DNA of 64,000 nt from Roseofilum acuticapitatum BLCC-M154 (GCF_030068475.1 NZ_JAQOSP010000006.1:248001-312000); one strand, 5' to 3'; numbered from the stretch's first letter, positions 15,733 through 24,142 are shown. Numbers and translations: made by a program. Notes: a model not told the origin generated them from the sequence alone.

Positions 15733-15963
15733 ATGTTACCAGCCAACCTTGCCAACCTCATTACCATTGAACCCGGCAAACGGGGAGGAAAACCCTGTAT
15801 TCGAGGCATGAGAATTACAGTTTATGATGTCCTGGAATACTTAGCCTCTGGAATGACCTATGAAGAAATTCTAGAAGATTGTCCCTATCTCACCCAAGAG
15901 GATATTTTAGCTTGTTTAAGTTTTGCTGCTCAACGGGAGCGATTGATGGTAGTCGTTGAGTAA
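15733..15963 (+). CDS. DUF433-family antitoxin
   Basis: 76 residues with the DUF433 signature: ITIEPGKRGGKPCIRGMRIT followed by VYDVLEYLASGMTYEEILEDCP and the C-terminal helix ILACLSFAAQRER. DUF433 proteins are small winged-helix-like antitoxins (VapB45 type) paired with DUF5615 PIN-like toxins. The pair is retained here with a 2-bp gap, but the toxin is broken (15966-16151). The antitoxin reading frame itself looks complete. Confidence 0.9.
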   Translation: MLPANLANLITIEPGKRGGKPCIRGMRITVYDVLEYLASGMTYEEILEDCPYLTQEDILACLSFAAQRERLMVVVE

Positions 15964-15965
15964 TC

Positions 15966-16151
15966 ATGTTGTTATTTGACCAAAATCTCTCACCTCGATT
16001 AGTTGATCGTCTGGCAGACATTTATCCTAATTCTATGCATGTTGATAGGCTTGGATTAGGCTCTGTGCCAGATCGCCAAGTTTGGGATTATGCTATTATC
16101 AGAGAGGGAGTCAATGGCAGATGTTTTGCACAGAATTCGCAGTCGTCCTAG
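15966..16151 (+). pseudogene. Truncated DUF5615 (Mut7-C/PIN-like) toxin
   Basis: The first about 43 residues match the start of DUF5615 toxins (LLFDQNLSPRLVDRLAD and GLGSVPDRQVWDYA), including the first catalytic Asp. The sequence then switches to an unrelated tail and stops at 61 residues, against roughly 110 for the family. The second acidic site (normally VTKDADF) is lost. The point of change coincides with the tail of a different gene in another frame (16114-16221), so it is a deletion/fusion junction. Not expected to be a working nuclease. Confidence 0.85.
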
Positions 16152-16221
16152 AGCTAATCCGCAAGATTTTGGTTTTAGGGATAGCACGGTGTTAATTCGA
16201 GAGGATCGCGATCGCCTATAG
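16114..16221 (+). pseudogene. Orphan C-terminal fragment of an antitoxin-like gene
   Basis: In a second frame overlapping the broken DUF5615 gene, 35 codons read MADVLHRIRSRPRANPQDFG and end with STVLIREDRDRL. This resembles the C-terminus of small cyanobacterial antitoxin-like proteins that end in a DSTxLIREDRDR segment (recalled pattern, not searched). Only the tail is present. It seems to be what is left of a neighbouring toxin-antitoxin module after the deletion that also cut the DUF5615 gene. Confidence 0.5.
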
Positions 16222-16222
16222 T

Positions 16223-16438
16223 TTAATCGGATTGAGAATCGGAAGTAGACTGTTTTTGACGCTGGTGAATATCTGCGAGGATATCATCCATACTCATTTC
16301 ATCTAGCCATTGATGACGCTCTGCGGTGTAATCTCCATGGCCTGGGTCAAAGAGTCTCAAAAATTTTACCGAATCAACATAACCCAGGTTATCGACTAAC
16401 ACCTTAAAGCCTTTTCTAGCCAGTTCAACTGGAGTCAT
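16223..16438 (-). CDS. Small partner protein of PIN toxin, second copy
   Basis: 71 residues, differing at only a few positions from the protein at 13578-13793 (for example GHGDY for GNGDY). The start is placed at the equivalent methionine (MTPVELARKG); a 10-residue upstream extension is possible. Its toxin partner upstream (16443-16804) is truncated, so this is an orphan antitoxin copy that may still neutralise the intact toxin. Confidence 0.75.
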   Translation of the reverse strand: MTPVELARKGFKVLVDNLGYVDSVKFLRLFDPGHGDYTAERHQWLDEMSMDDILADIHQRQKQSTSDSQSD

Positions 16439-16442
16439 ACTA

Positions 16443-16804
16443 TTATTTTCCTCTTGAGGTTTCAACATTCATTAACCAAATCACAGGATTGGCAACTTTG
16501 ACCCTGAGAATGTCTTCATATTTTCACGACTAACCACACTATCTGTCACGAATATCTTATCTTGGGCAATTGATAAAGACTGCATAACTTGTTCAGCCTG
16601 ATTGGGGTTGGGATTTTGATAAATTTCAGACTCTATAGCTGTACTACTGATTAACATAAAGTCTCCTGATAAACATCCAAAGGTGATTTGCTCAATTGCC
16701 TCGGTTTCAAGTTGAATTCTCTGTTGCGAGCGATCGTCAAAAGGGCGATGCAGACAGCAAACATCCAGATAGATGCGATCGCCATAGGAGTATGATAGCT
16801 GCAT
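16443..16804 (-). pseudogene. Deleted PIN-domain toxin gene, second copy
   Basis: Starts RIYLDVCCLHRPFDDRS like the intact gene at 13809-14258 and runs in parallel to VTDSVVSR. It then jumps directly, out of frame, to sequence equal to the last about 20 codons (EDILRVKVANPVIWLM in the other frame). The deletion removes the part with the later acidic residues (SYDALHIA, TTDDRL). The open frame therefore ends early, with catalytic residues missing. A clear inactivated paralogue. Confidence 0.85.
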
Positions 16805-16844
16805 CTGATGGTGTGGGCGACGCTATCCCCATTCCCCATCCCCA

Positions 16845-19412
16845 CTACTCCCACCGACTACAATCAGGTGGCTCTTGGGGGTCAGGAGATGCACTCAATT
16901 GTTGTAAGAATTCTGGATCAAATTTGGCTTCTTGCCAACCACAAGCCGATTTAACTTGCTCAGGAGTTAAGTCTTTAACTTTTTCCCGTACTTCATCTGC
17001 GCGAAAGTTGGCTCGACTGAGGTCGGCTCCTCTGAGGTCGGTTCCACTGAGGTCGGCTCCTCTGAGGTCGGCTCCACTGAGGTCGGTTCCACTGAGGTCG
17101 GCTCGACTGAGGTCGGCTCGACTGAGGTCGGCTCGACTGAGGCCGGCTCGACTGAGGTCGGCTCCACTGAGGTAGGCTCCTCTGAGGTCGGCTCCACTGA
17201 GGTAGGCTCCTCTGAGGTAGGTTCCACTGAGGTCGGTTCCTCTGAGGTCGGCTCCTCTGAGGTTGGCTCCTCTGAGGTTGGCTCCACTGAGGTTGGCTCT
17301 CCAGAGGTTGGCTCCACTGAGGTCGGCTCCTCTGAGGTCGGCTCCACTGAGGTTGGCTCCACTGAGGTTGGCTCCACTGAGGAGCTGACCACTGAGGTCG
17401 GCTCCACTGAGGTAGGCTCCTCTGAGGTCGGTTCCACTGAGGTAGGCTCCTCTGAGGTCGGCTCCTCTGAGGTTGGCTCCACTGAGGCCGGCTCCACTGA
17501 GGTTGGCTCTCCAGAGGTTGGCTCCACTGAGGTCGGCTCCACTGAGGTCGGCTCCACTGAGGTTGGCTCCACTGAGGTTGGCTTCAAAGAGAGGCTCACA
17601 ATTACCGAAGATAAAAGGCATCGACTTTAGAGCAGAATTCAATGCTAGAGAAGGATGGAATGAATCAAAGAGTTTTGAATGTCGCCAACAACGGCTAGTG
17701 AGATAAAGAACTGCTTTCGGCTTTTCGGCAACAGACCCTGATTTTAGAATATTGTAAGCATGTTCAATTCTGGCTTCTCTGATCCTTGGTTCAACGATCG
17801 CAAATACAATACCCAATACAATAGCCAAAGGAATCACCAAAAGCCCCCCAAACTTCAAGCGATTTCGCCCTGTCTGTCGAACACTGGCTTTTATCCATGC
17901 TTTTGCCAGTTCCGATAAGGGATAATCCTCTCCATGTTCCTGCTGAAACTCCCTGCTATCTCGCAACCGTCTTCCCTGCAACAGATAACCTTGATTTCTC
18001 TCTCGGTTATCCCACTCCTTCGCTTCGGCTTCCAGTTGGCGACCTTCTCGAATCGCCTCTCGATTCTCATTCACCCAGGTTCTCAGTTGTCCCCAGTAGC
18101 GAATCAGAGCTTCATGTACCACCTCAACCGTTTCTTCTCCCTTCCCATTTTCACCCGTAACCACTAACCGCTCCGTGGCTAACGTCGTCACAAATCTCCA
18201 GTCACATGCGCTTAATTCCCCTTGAGTCACCTGTCGGCGCGTATCTCCCGTCCCCTCTCCCAGATTCACCAAACGAATCAAAATCGACTGCGCTTGCTTT
18301 CGTTCCTCCACTGTCCACTTCTGCAACACTCCGTCTGCATGACGAGTTAACGCTCCTTTAACTCCACCAATCTCTTGATAAGCAACATGGCTAATCTGTT
18401 TTCCCTCACGTTGTTTCCATAATTGAGTTAGGGCAAACTCCAGTAAGGGTAAGTTTCCCGGCTCCTCGATATCATCGAGAATACTCGCCACCAAACCCGG
18501 CTCAAACTCCACCCCCAATTGTTGCGCTGGCTTCTCAATCACCTGCCGCAGTTGCATCTCGCTCATCGCTCCCAACTTCATATCCGAGTGCAGCACCTCA
18601 GCAAAACTGGGATATGAGAGCGCATTACCCAAAAAATCTGCCCGCATCGTCAGCACCAAGACCAAGGGCGAGTCAGACCCTCTACTATAGATATTGTCAA
18701 TCAGAATATCCAGAAACTGGCGACGAGTGGTTTCATCCTCGCAAACCGTGTAGAGTTCTTCAAATTGATCGGCAATCAACAGTAACCGAGACTGGGGATA
18801 ATTATGAGTAATCTGCTCAATGACATCGGACAATAAAATCTCACCACTACGGAGCCAATTTGCTAATTGATTACTTTGTTGAATCCGCTCCGTTTCATTC
18901 TTATTAGGAGCATACAGAGGAACCAAAGCCTGAGCCAAAGCAAACAAGGGGTCGGGACTCTCCTGTTTATCCTTCTTGCGAATGGCTCCCGGACGAAAAT
19001 AACTAAACTGCCAATTCCCTTCCTGCTGCAACTTCGGCACTAACCCCGCAAACACCACGGAAGACTTGCCACTGCCAGAAGCGCCCAAAATCGGAATAAA
19101 GCTACGGGTTTGCGTCGCCTTATAGAGCTGCTTGACAAAATCCTCCCGTCCAAAGAAGAATTCAGCATCCTCCGGCCCAAAGTGAAATAACCCGCGATAG
19201 GGACAAGGTAAGTTATCCGGTTCCTGACTCGACTCGGTAGACCCGCTCTGAATCTGGGATTGATAGTAGTAATTGTAGATAATCTGGTGCTGGTCAATCC
19301 GAACATCTCGACCAGCATTGGCTACTGCTGCGCGATTCTCTGCACCAGAAGCGGTAGTATTGCCAACAGACTGCTGGCGCGGAGGTTGGTTTGGTTTTGT
19401 GTCCTGACTCAT
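16845..19412 (-). CDS. nSTAND1-type NTPase with transmembrane helix and pentapeptide-repeat C-terminus
   Basis: 855 residues. A polar N-terminal tag ([20 protein letters not shown] then aromatic YNYYY) leads into an nSTAND NTPase (about 70-400) beginning [20 protein letters not shown]. The Walker A loop is at residues 110-118 (GASGSGKSS), Walker B at 209-219 ([11 protein letters not shown]), and the sensor motif LTMRADF near 254. A winged-helix-like region and a charged helical segment follow, then one transmembrane helix (about 528-550), then about 190 residues of pentapeptide repeats (608-800). A cap shared with the protein at 11177 ends the chain. STAND NTPases are signalling switches in defence or programmed death; usually the repeat region senses and the N-terminus recruits an effector. 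The small gene 150 bp upstream has the same N-terminal tag. The repeat DNA is highly homogeneous. Confidence 0.88.
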   Translation of the reverse strand: MSQDTKPNQPPRQQSVGNTTASGAENRAAVANAGRDVRIDQHQIIYNYYYQSQIQSGSTESSQEPDNLPCPYRGLFHFGPEDAEFFFGREDFVKQLYKATQTRSFIPILGASGSGKSSVVFAGLVPKLQQEGNWQFSYFRPGAIRKKDKQESPDPLFALAQALVPLYAPNKNETERIQQSNQLANWLRSGEILLSDVIEQITHNYPQSRLLLIADQFEELYTVCEDETTRRQFLDILIDNIYSRGSDSPLVLVLTMRADFLGNALSYPSFAEVLHSDMKLGAMSEMQLRQVIEKPAQQLGVEFEPGLVASILDDIEEPGNLPLLEFALTQLWKQREGKQISHVAYQEIGGVKGALTRHADGVLQKWTVEERKQAQSILIRLVNLGEGTGDTRRQVTQGELSACDWRFVTTLATERLVVTGENGKGEETVEVVHEALIRYWGQLRTWVNENREAIREGRQLEAEAKEWDNRERNQGYLLQGRRLRDSREFQQEHGEDYPLSELAKAWIKASVRQTGRNRLKFGGLLVIPLAIVLGIVFAIVEPRIREARIEHAYNILKSGSVAEKPKAVLYLTSRCWRHSKLFDSFHPSLALNSALKSMPFIFGNCEPLFEANLSGANLSGADLSGADLSGANLWRANLSGAGLSGANLRGADLRGAYLSGTDLRGAYLSGADLSGQLLSGANLSGANLSGADLRGADLSGANLWRANLSGANLRGANLRGADLRGTDLSGTYLRGAYLSGADLRGAYLSGADLSRAGLSRADLSRADLSRADLSGTDLSGADLRGADLSGTDLRGADLSRANFRADEVREKVKDLTPEQVKSACGWQEAKFDPEFLQQLSASPDPQEPPDCSRWE

Positions 19413-19562
19413 TGTCCCCAGAGATTAATTAATGTCAGTTGCTATTCATTGCTTTTGATGTCCGCAAAGCGGAAACGCTACAATTACCGAGATGGTCGAG
19501 ATTGCTTCATTCCACTCCGTTCCACTCGCAATGACTTGTTATAGCTGACTTAGCACACTCTA

Positions 19563-19973
19563 TTAAAGAGTTGCCCAAGCTTTCGCCACCAGTTCCGCCA
19601 CTTGCGTCACCGGCCCCGCTAACGTCGCAACACCCGCTAACCCTTTCTTCAGCGCCTCTACCGTTTGGTCAATAATACTCTTATCCGGTTTTGGCTTGTG
19701 TAGCTCCTCTTCCAGCATCTGCACCGTAACCTCAACCTGTTTCTTCTCCACCAGGTTCAGCACCTCACTGACCGAAATCCCTTGTTTTAGGTTGGCAATG
19801 GCTTCGAGTGCCGCTTGCAGATCCGAGTTTTCCACCGATGCTTGAGTGGTACTCTGGTCAATCTTGGCATCTCTACCCGCTTGAGTGACCGCCACTTTAT
19901 TACCACTACCGCTACTGGTCATACTACCAATGGATTGGGATACTGGGGGCTGCTGAGAATCAGAATTTGCCAT
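19563..19973 (-). CDS. Small protein sharing the N-terminal tag of the adjacent nSTAND protein
   Basis: 136 residues, start at MANSDSQQPP. Residues 1-40 align along their whole length with residues 1-41 of the nSTAND protein (shared SGS.N..AV..AGRD..IDQ). Residues 50-100 are helical with acidic coiled-coil character. The C-terminus (KKGLAGVATLAGPVTQVAEL) is a glycine/alanine-rich amphipathic helix that could insert in a membrane. Function is not known to me. As the first gene of the probable operon with the NTPase, it could be the effector or adaptor recruited by tag-tag contact (inference). The tag resembles the glycine-rich homotypic or amyloid-like motifs of bacterial NLR-type systems, but I cannot confirm that. 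Confidence 0.7.
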   Translation of the reverse strand: MANSDSQQPPVSQSIGSMTSSGSGNKVAVTQAGRDAKIDQSTTQASVENSDLQAALEAIANLKQGISVSEVLNLVEKKQVEVTVQMLEEELHKPKPDKSIIDQTVEALKKGLAGVATLAGPVTQVAELVAKAWATL

Positions 19974-20110
19974 GCTGGGAAGCCTCTTGAAAAACATCTT
20001 ATATCTCTTTTATATTCCAGTAGCAGGTAGGGTGGCCAGGAATGGCACTGGAATTTAGATCGTATTGTTGCTTTTTCCTGCTCGCCCTAGGATATTCGAG
20101 AAGATCGCGA

Positions 20111-20211
20111 TATTGCGTCCCTGCCCTGGGAATGACAAAATTAAGGGTGAATATCCATGCGCTGAAGTAACCGATGACCATGAGTACCCTGTCTGGAGAT
20201 CTGCAAACCCC
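20111..20211 (+). repeat. Direct repeat, PP2C leader copy 2
   Basis: Second copy of 14746-14846, placed 87 bp before the kinase start. It carries the PP2C upstream sequence and its first codons, so the kinase may use the same promoter sequence as the phosphatase. The spacer 19974-20297 also contains the leader of the small minus-strand gene (similar to leader repeat copy A) and C-rich short repeats. Confidence 0.85.
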
Positions 20212-20221
20212 CAAAAAATAA
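20174..20221 (+). pseudogene. Truncated PP2C gene start (15 codons)
   Basis: Reads MTMSTLSGDLQTPKK then stop. The first 13 residues equal the beginning of the PP2C protein at 14807. It is either a remnant of a duplicated or interrupted PP2C gene, or a leader peptide now translated ahead of the kinase (inference). Confidence 0.6.
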
Positions 20222-20297
20222 ACTTTTAATCCTATGATTAAATCCCCCTATCCCCCCATCTCCCTATCCTCCCATCCCCTTTTCAGGTCAACGAATC

Positions 20298-22610
20298 ATG
20301 AAGCTTCAACGCCACTCAAATCAACACTGGATAGATTTACAAGCTGCCACAGAATTAGGGGTGGGTGGTGAAGCGAAGGTCTATGGACTGAGCGAAGATC
20401 AGACTCTGGTGGCTAAGGTTTACCATAAGCTGAAACCGGAATATGGCCCTAAATTAGCGGCTATGGTGGAAAATCCGCCTAATAATCCTACTGCGAGTCA
20501 AAATCATCTTTCTTTTGCTTGGCCGGAGGATTTGCTTTTAAATCAGAAGCAAGAGGTGGTGGGTTTTTTGATGCCGCGCATTAGTGGAATGCGACCGATT
20601 ATTGATTTGTATAATCCCAAAACTCGCCGCACTCAATGGCCTTGGTTTGAATATTCTCGGTTGCATCGAACGGCGCGAAATTTGGCAGGCGCTCTGAAGA
20701 GTTTGCATGAGCGGGGATATGTGATTGGGGATGTGAATGAGTCGAATATTTTGGTGACGGAAACGACTTTAATTACCCTAGTGGATATGGATTCCATTCA
20801 GGTGAAACATCCACAAACCAAAGAAGTTTATCGTTGTCCGGTGGGTAAGCCAGAATTTACGCCTCCAGAGCTACAAGGGCAATCCTTTGGCAATTTGAAT
20901 CGGACTCCGGAACAGGATTGTTTTGGGTTAGCGGTGTTGATTTTTCAGTTGCTGATGGAGGGAACCCATCCCTTTGCGGGGGTGTATAAAATGCCGGGCG
21001 ATCCTCCGGCGATCGCCCAACGGATTGCTGAGGGGTATTTTCCCCATGGGATGCGATCGGTTCCCCTCACGCCTATGCCCGTATCTCCCCCGTTCACAAT
21101 GTTATATCCGAAACTACAAGTTTTGTTTCGGCGCTGTTTTGAGGAGGGGTTTGATAATCCCCATGTGCGCCCAGATGCCAAGATGTGGCAGTTGGCCCTC
21201 CAGGAAGCAGAACGGGATTTAATAACTTGTAGCAAAAATGATCAGCATCACTATGGGAGTCATTTGGATCGCTGTCCGTGGTGCGATCGCACGCAACGGT
21301 TAAAGGGGCGCGATCCCTTTCCCTCTCAAAGCGCTGTCAAACGGGGGCTGCACCTGAAACCGGTCAACCGTAAGAAGATTCCCATTCAACCCGCTCCTAC
21401 CCATCAGTGGACGGGATATCGAGCATTACCAGCACCTTCACCGGCTCCAGGATGGTCGAATTTTACGCCCTTACCGCCCTCAACTCCGGGGTATCCCCAG
21501 AGGACAACAGGCAGCCCCATTCCCGTGATGCAAGCCTCTTGGCGCGATCGACGACAACCCTCTCTGCATCCCCTATTAGCGGGAGTGTTTGTTTTAAGTT
21601 TGGCGGTGGCTGGGGTTTGGTATGGCAATCAAACCAGTATCGGGGAAATCCGGTTTCGTTCCCCCCAGAAAACGGAACTCAATCAAGGGAATGTGCAGAT
21701 TGAGTTAGCTCATACGATTGATTCCCAGAAAGAACCCATTAACGCGATCGCCATGAGTCCCAATGGTCAGGTTTTAGCGACTAATGGCATGGATGGTACA
21801 GTTAAACTGTGGGAATTACCCAGTGGAAATCCGAGCCAAACCCTACAAGCTCATCGAGATCAACGTGGCTCTTATGCCGTCAGTGCGATCGCCCTGAGTC
21901 CTGATGGTAAACTCTTGGCCAGTGCCAGTCGTAGCGATGATGGCTTGAAGATTTGGGATCTCGGTAATAGCAAACAGTGGGAGATTGAACCCCAAGAAGG
22001 ATTGCAAGGGGTTGTGACCTTAGCAATGAGTAATCAGTATAAAATTTTAGCTACTGGGAGTCGCGATCGCACGGTCAAGTTATGGGACTTATATAATGGC
22101 TTTCGTCGCCTTACCTTTTCCTGGGAAACCGGATGGGTAAATCGTTTGGCCCTCAGTCCCGATCAAAAAACCTTAATTGCAGGTACAGATACGGGGAATT
22201 TATATCAAGTGAATTTAGTCAATCTCCAGGATAAGATGTTGCCTAAAATCACAAACACGGCGGTGGGAGCCTTGGTCTTTATGCGCGATAATCAACGGTT
22301 TATCGTCGGTCAAGGTAGCCAAATTTTCATCCGCGATCTGGCTTCGGGAGCTGTACAAGTCACCCTGCTGCATCCGGGGGAAGTGAGAGCCTTAGCGGTG
22401 AGTCCCGATGGTAAAATTTTAGCCAGTAGTGGAGGCGATCGCACCATTCAAATCTGGAATCTAGACACCCAAGAGGCGATCGGCTTACTCCGAGATCATA
22501 ATGGTGAAGTTTTATCCCTAGCCTTTAGTCCCCAAGGGGATCTATTAGTCAGTGGGGGAGCTGATGGCAATATTAAGATCTGGGAAGTCAGTTCAATCAA
22601 TAATCAGTAG
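20298..22610 (+). CDS. Protein kinase-like protein with zinc motif, transmembrane helix and seven WD40 repeats
   Basis: 770 residues. The N-terminal kinase fold has the glycine loop LGVGGEAKVYG (20-30), ATP lysine Lys40 in VAKVYH, the catalytic loop VIGDVNESNILV (Asp145, Asn150; GD replaces HRD) and DMD (163-165) in place of DFG. A metal-binding knuckle CPWCDRT with an upstream Cys and His follows near 315-340. Then come a Pro-rich linker, one transmembrane helix (about 430-447) and seven WD40 blades (about 475-770), enough for one complete propeller. This kinase type is normally found with a PP2C and a vWA protein in stress/conflict signalling triads. The PP2C gene is at 14807 with a duplicated leader. 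The WD40 part would face the periplasm if one helix is crossed, which is unusual and needs a topology test. Confidence 0.88.
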   Translation: MKLQRHSNQHWIDLQAATELGVGGEAKVYGLSEDQTLVAKVYHKLKPEYGPKLAAMVENPPNNPTASQNHLSFAWPEDLLLNQKQEVVGFLMPRISGMRPIIDLYNPKTRRTQWPWFEYSRLHRTARNLAGALKSLHERGYVIGDVNESNILVTETTLITLVDMDSIQVKHPQTKEVYRCPVGKPEFTPPELQGQSFGNLNRTPEQDCFGLAVLIFQLLMEGTHPFAGVYKMPGDPPAIAQRIAEGYFPHGMRSVPLTPMPVSPPFTMLYPKLQVLFRRCFEEGFDNPHVRPDAKMWQLALQEAERDLITCSKNDQHHYGSHLDRCPWCDRTQRLKGRDPFPSQSAVKRGLHLKPVNRKKIPIQPAPTHQWTGYRALPAPSPAPGWSNFTPLPPSTPGYPQRTTGSPIPVMQASWRDRRQPSLHPLLAGVFVLSLAVAGVWYGNQTSIGEIRFRSPQKTELNQGNVQIELAHTIDSQKEPINAIAMSPNGQVLATNGMDGTVKLWELPSGNPSQTLQAHRDQRGSYAVSAIALSPDGKLLASASRSDDGLKIWDLGNSKQWEIEPQEGLQGVVTLAMSNQYKILATGSRDRTVKLWDLYNGFRRLTFSWETGWVNRLALSPDQKTLIAGTDTGNLYQVNLVNLQDKMLPKITNTAVGALVFMRDNQRFIVGQGSQIFIRDLASGAVQVTLLHPGEVRALAVSPDGKILASSGGDRTIQIWNLDTQEAIGLLRDHNGEVLSLAFSPQGDLLVSGGADGNIKIWEVSSINNQ

Positions 22611-22752
22611 ATAAAATGTAAATAGCTGTACCTTGAGCAGTGAAGCAAGGTTAGGGGATAGACAACAGATGAGTTGGGTTTCCTTATCTGATATGACAAT
22701 AAAAGACGCTAGGGGCAAACTGTCGTTCACCCCTACTGTCTTTTGTGTTGAT

Positions 22753-23199
22753 TTATTCAGGATTTGGGTGTAAGCGGCGTTGGGTTGATGACATTAATGC
22801 TCGATTAATCGGAAAACCGGGAACGGGCATTACTTGATATTTTCGTTCCTCTTCCAGTTGTTTGAGTTCGGTATAATCAACCCAGTGGATACAGTCTACG
22901 GGACAGGTATCGATCGCCTCTTGAATCAGCTCTTCGGGGTCTCCGTCTTGCCGAATCACCCGCGATCGCCCATACTCGTCTTCAATATAAAACGTATTTC
23001 GGGCCACATGGGCGCAATGCTTGCACCCAATACAGGTTACCTCATCCACATAAACCCCTTTCTGGCGCAGAACTCCCCCCAATTCCGGTTCAAATCCTGT
23101 CCGTTCCGGTTCATCCCGCCATGTACCGCCTAATTCAGGCTCTAGTCCACTGCGTTCTAAACTCTGATCCTCAGTTGAAAGGGGATAAAAATCATCCAT
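22753..23199 (-). CDS. 4Fe-4S ferredoxin with N- and C-terminal extensions
   Basis: 148 residues, start MDDFYPLSTE; the ATG overlaps the previous stop as TAATG, implying translational coupling. The N-terminal 45 residues contain a repeated GLEPELGG-like motif. The cluster CIGCKHC plus a distant CPVDC gives four Cys for one 4Fe-4S centre (the C-x2-C-x2-C and C-P pattern). The tail has a conserved PVPGFPINR segment. Extended ferredoxins like this occur next to DUF1257/Ycf35 and DUF2997 genes in cyanobacteria, as here; the electron partner is unknown. Confidence 0.88.
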   Translation of the reverse strand: MDDFYPLSTEDQSLERSGLEPELGGTWRDEPERTGFEPELGGVLRQKGVYVDEVTCIGCKHCAHVARNTFYIEDEYGRSRVIRQDGDPEELIQEAIDTCPVDCIHWVDYTELKQLEEERKYQVMPVPGFPINRALMSSTQRRLHPNPE

Positions 23200-23585
23200 T
23201 ACGCACTCCAACGTTGCAGCACTAAGCGAATCGAACCATCGTCATTTTTTTGCTGTTCTGCCACTTGAAACCCTTGCTTGGCTGTTTCTTGCACCACCGT
23301 ATGATAGGCGTAGCGCTGAGTAATTTGATTAATAAAACCTTGTACGGAAAGATTCTGCTGCCAGAACTGCATATCAGAAACCAACTGATAAGATTGGCCA
23401 TTCCAGCTAAAGCCGATATCATAGCCATTCTCTTGTTCAATAACCACTTCCGCATCATGGGTTTGCCCTTGATATCCGCGCACCGGGCTAGGGCCAGATT
23501 TCCAATCAATCTCTAACTCACTTAAAGCGGTTTTCAGAGCCTCTAAATTGCGAATTTGAGTTTTAATTTGACTAAAGTGTGACAT
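23199..23585 (-). CDS. ycf35: DUF1257 protein (Ycf35-like)
   Basis: 128 residues starting MSHFSQIKTQIRNLEAL, the typical DUF1257 N-terminus; an upstream extension is rejected. Conserved features include the GYxGQTHDAEVVI segment, DIGFSW and the final VLQRWSA. The family is universal in cyanobacteria and retained in red algal plastids as Ycf35. Its function is not established. It is the middle gene of DUF2997-DUF1257-ferredoxin, with a one-base overlap with the ferredoxin gene, so the three products probably work together in a redox step. Confidence 0.88.
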   Translation of the reverse strand: MSHFSQIKTQIRNLEALKTALSELEIDWKSGPSPVRGYQGQTHDAEVVIEQENGYDIGFSWNGQSYQLVSDMQFWQQNLSVQGFINQITQRYAYHTVVQETAKQGFQVAEQQKNDDGSIRLVLQRWSA

Positions 23586-23631
23586 GGCAGGTTGTTGGGT
23601 GTAAAAATACAAAATACAGTGGACAAAATCG

Positions 23632-23841
23632 TTACCACTGGCTAAATGTAGCCTGATTGGTTGTAACGTTCTCTTCCTGTTGCACTTGGGCAAAATACTC
23701 AGCAGTTGGTTCGACTTTGAGAACATGACCGAGTTGAGCTTCAATGGCTGCGGTCACTTCCGCACAAGACGATCCAACAATGCCCGTTACTTTTTCCATT
23801 ACCCGACCATCCGGGTAAATGATGAACTCTAGGGTTTCCAT
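23632..23841 (-). CDS. DUF2997 small protein
   Basis: 69 residues starting METLEFIIYPDGRVMEKVTG, with the family core GSSCAEVTAAIEAQLG and YFAQVQ near the C-terminus. The single Cys27 is conserved in my recollection of the family. It is the first gene of the DUF2997-DUF1257-ferredoxin operon (46 bp before DUF1257). Function unknown; its size and conserved Cys would suit a carrier or adaptor. Confidence 0.85.
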   Translation of the reverse strand: METLEFIIYPDGRVMEKVTGIVGSSCAEVTAAIEAQLGHVLKVEPTAEYFAQVQQEENVTTNQATFSQW

Positions 23842-24142
23842 GTGAGTCTGTCTCTGATAAACAAAGCCTATGGTTCTTGCTTAAACGCATGAACGAAGCT
23901 TTTACTGCATCATAACGACGCAAATCGTAACAAAAATTATGACACACCTGAAGTGTATCCTCAATTATTTGTCAGTTTGACGCAACTTTCCCCAAGCGTC
24001 AAGAAACTGAAGGCATAAGCTTTTCAGCCCTTGTCGCTCAAAATCCCAATCGTTACCATTAGCAATAGTTTCTCATTAGGGAAGCCGCACCCACCATGGT
24101 TGATAATAAAGGATGAGTTTTTGCAAAAATCCGTGTAATTTT
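23842..24142. other. Divergent intergenic region between the DUF2997 operon and the dehydrogenase-like gene
   Basis: About 300 bp with no gene. It must contain divergent promoters. An inverted GACGC / GCGTC pair lies at 23979-24001, and GGATGAG overlaps an alternative start at 24113. No recognised operator was found. Confidence 0.5.

Noticed and set aside
16967-17599. PTSVEPTS-repeat frame over the nSTAND repeat region
   Set aside because: Shadow of the pentapeptide repeats in another frame.
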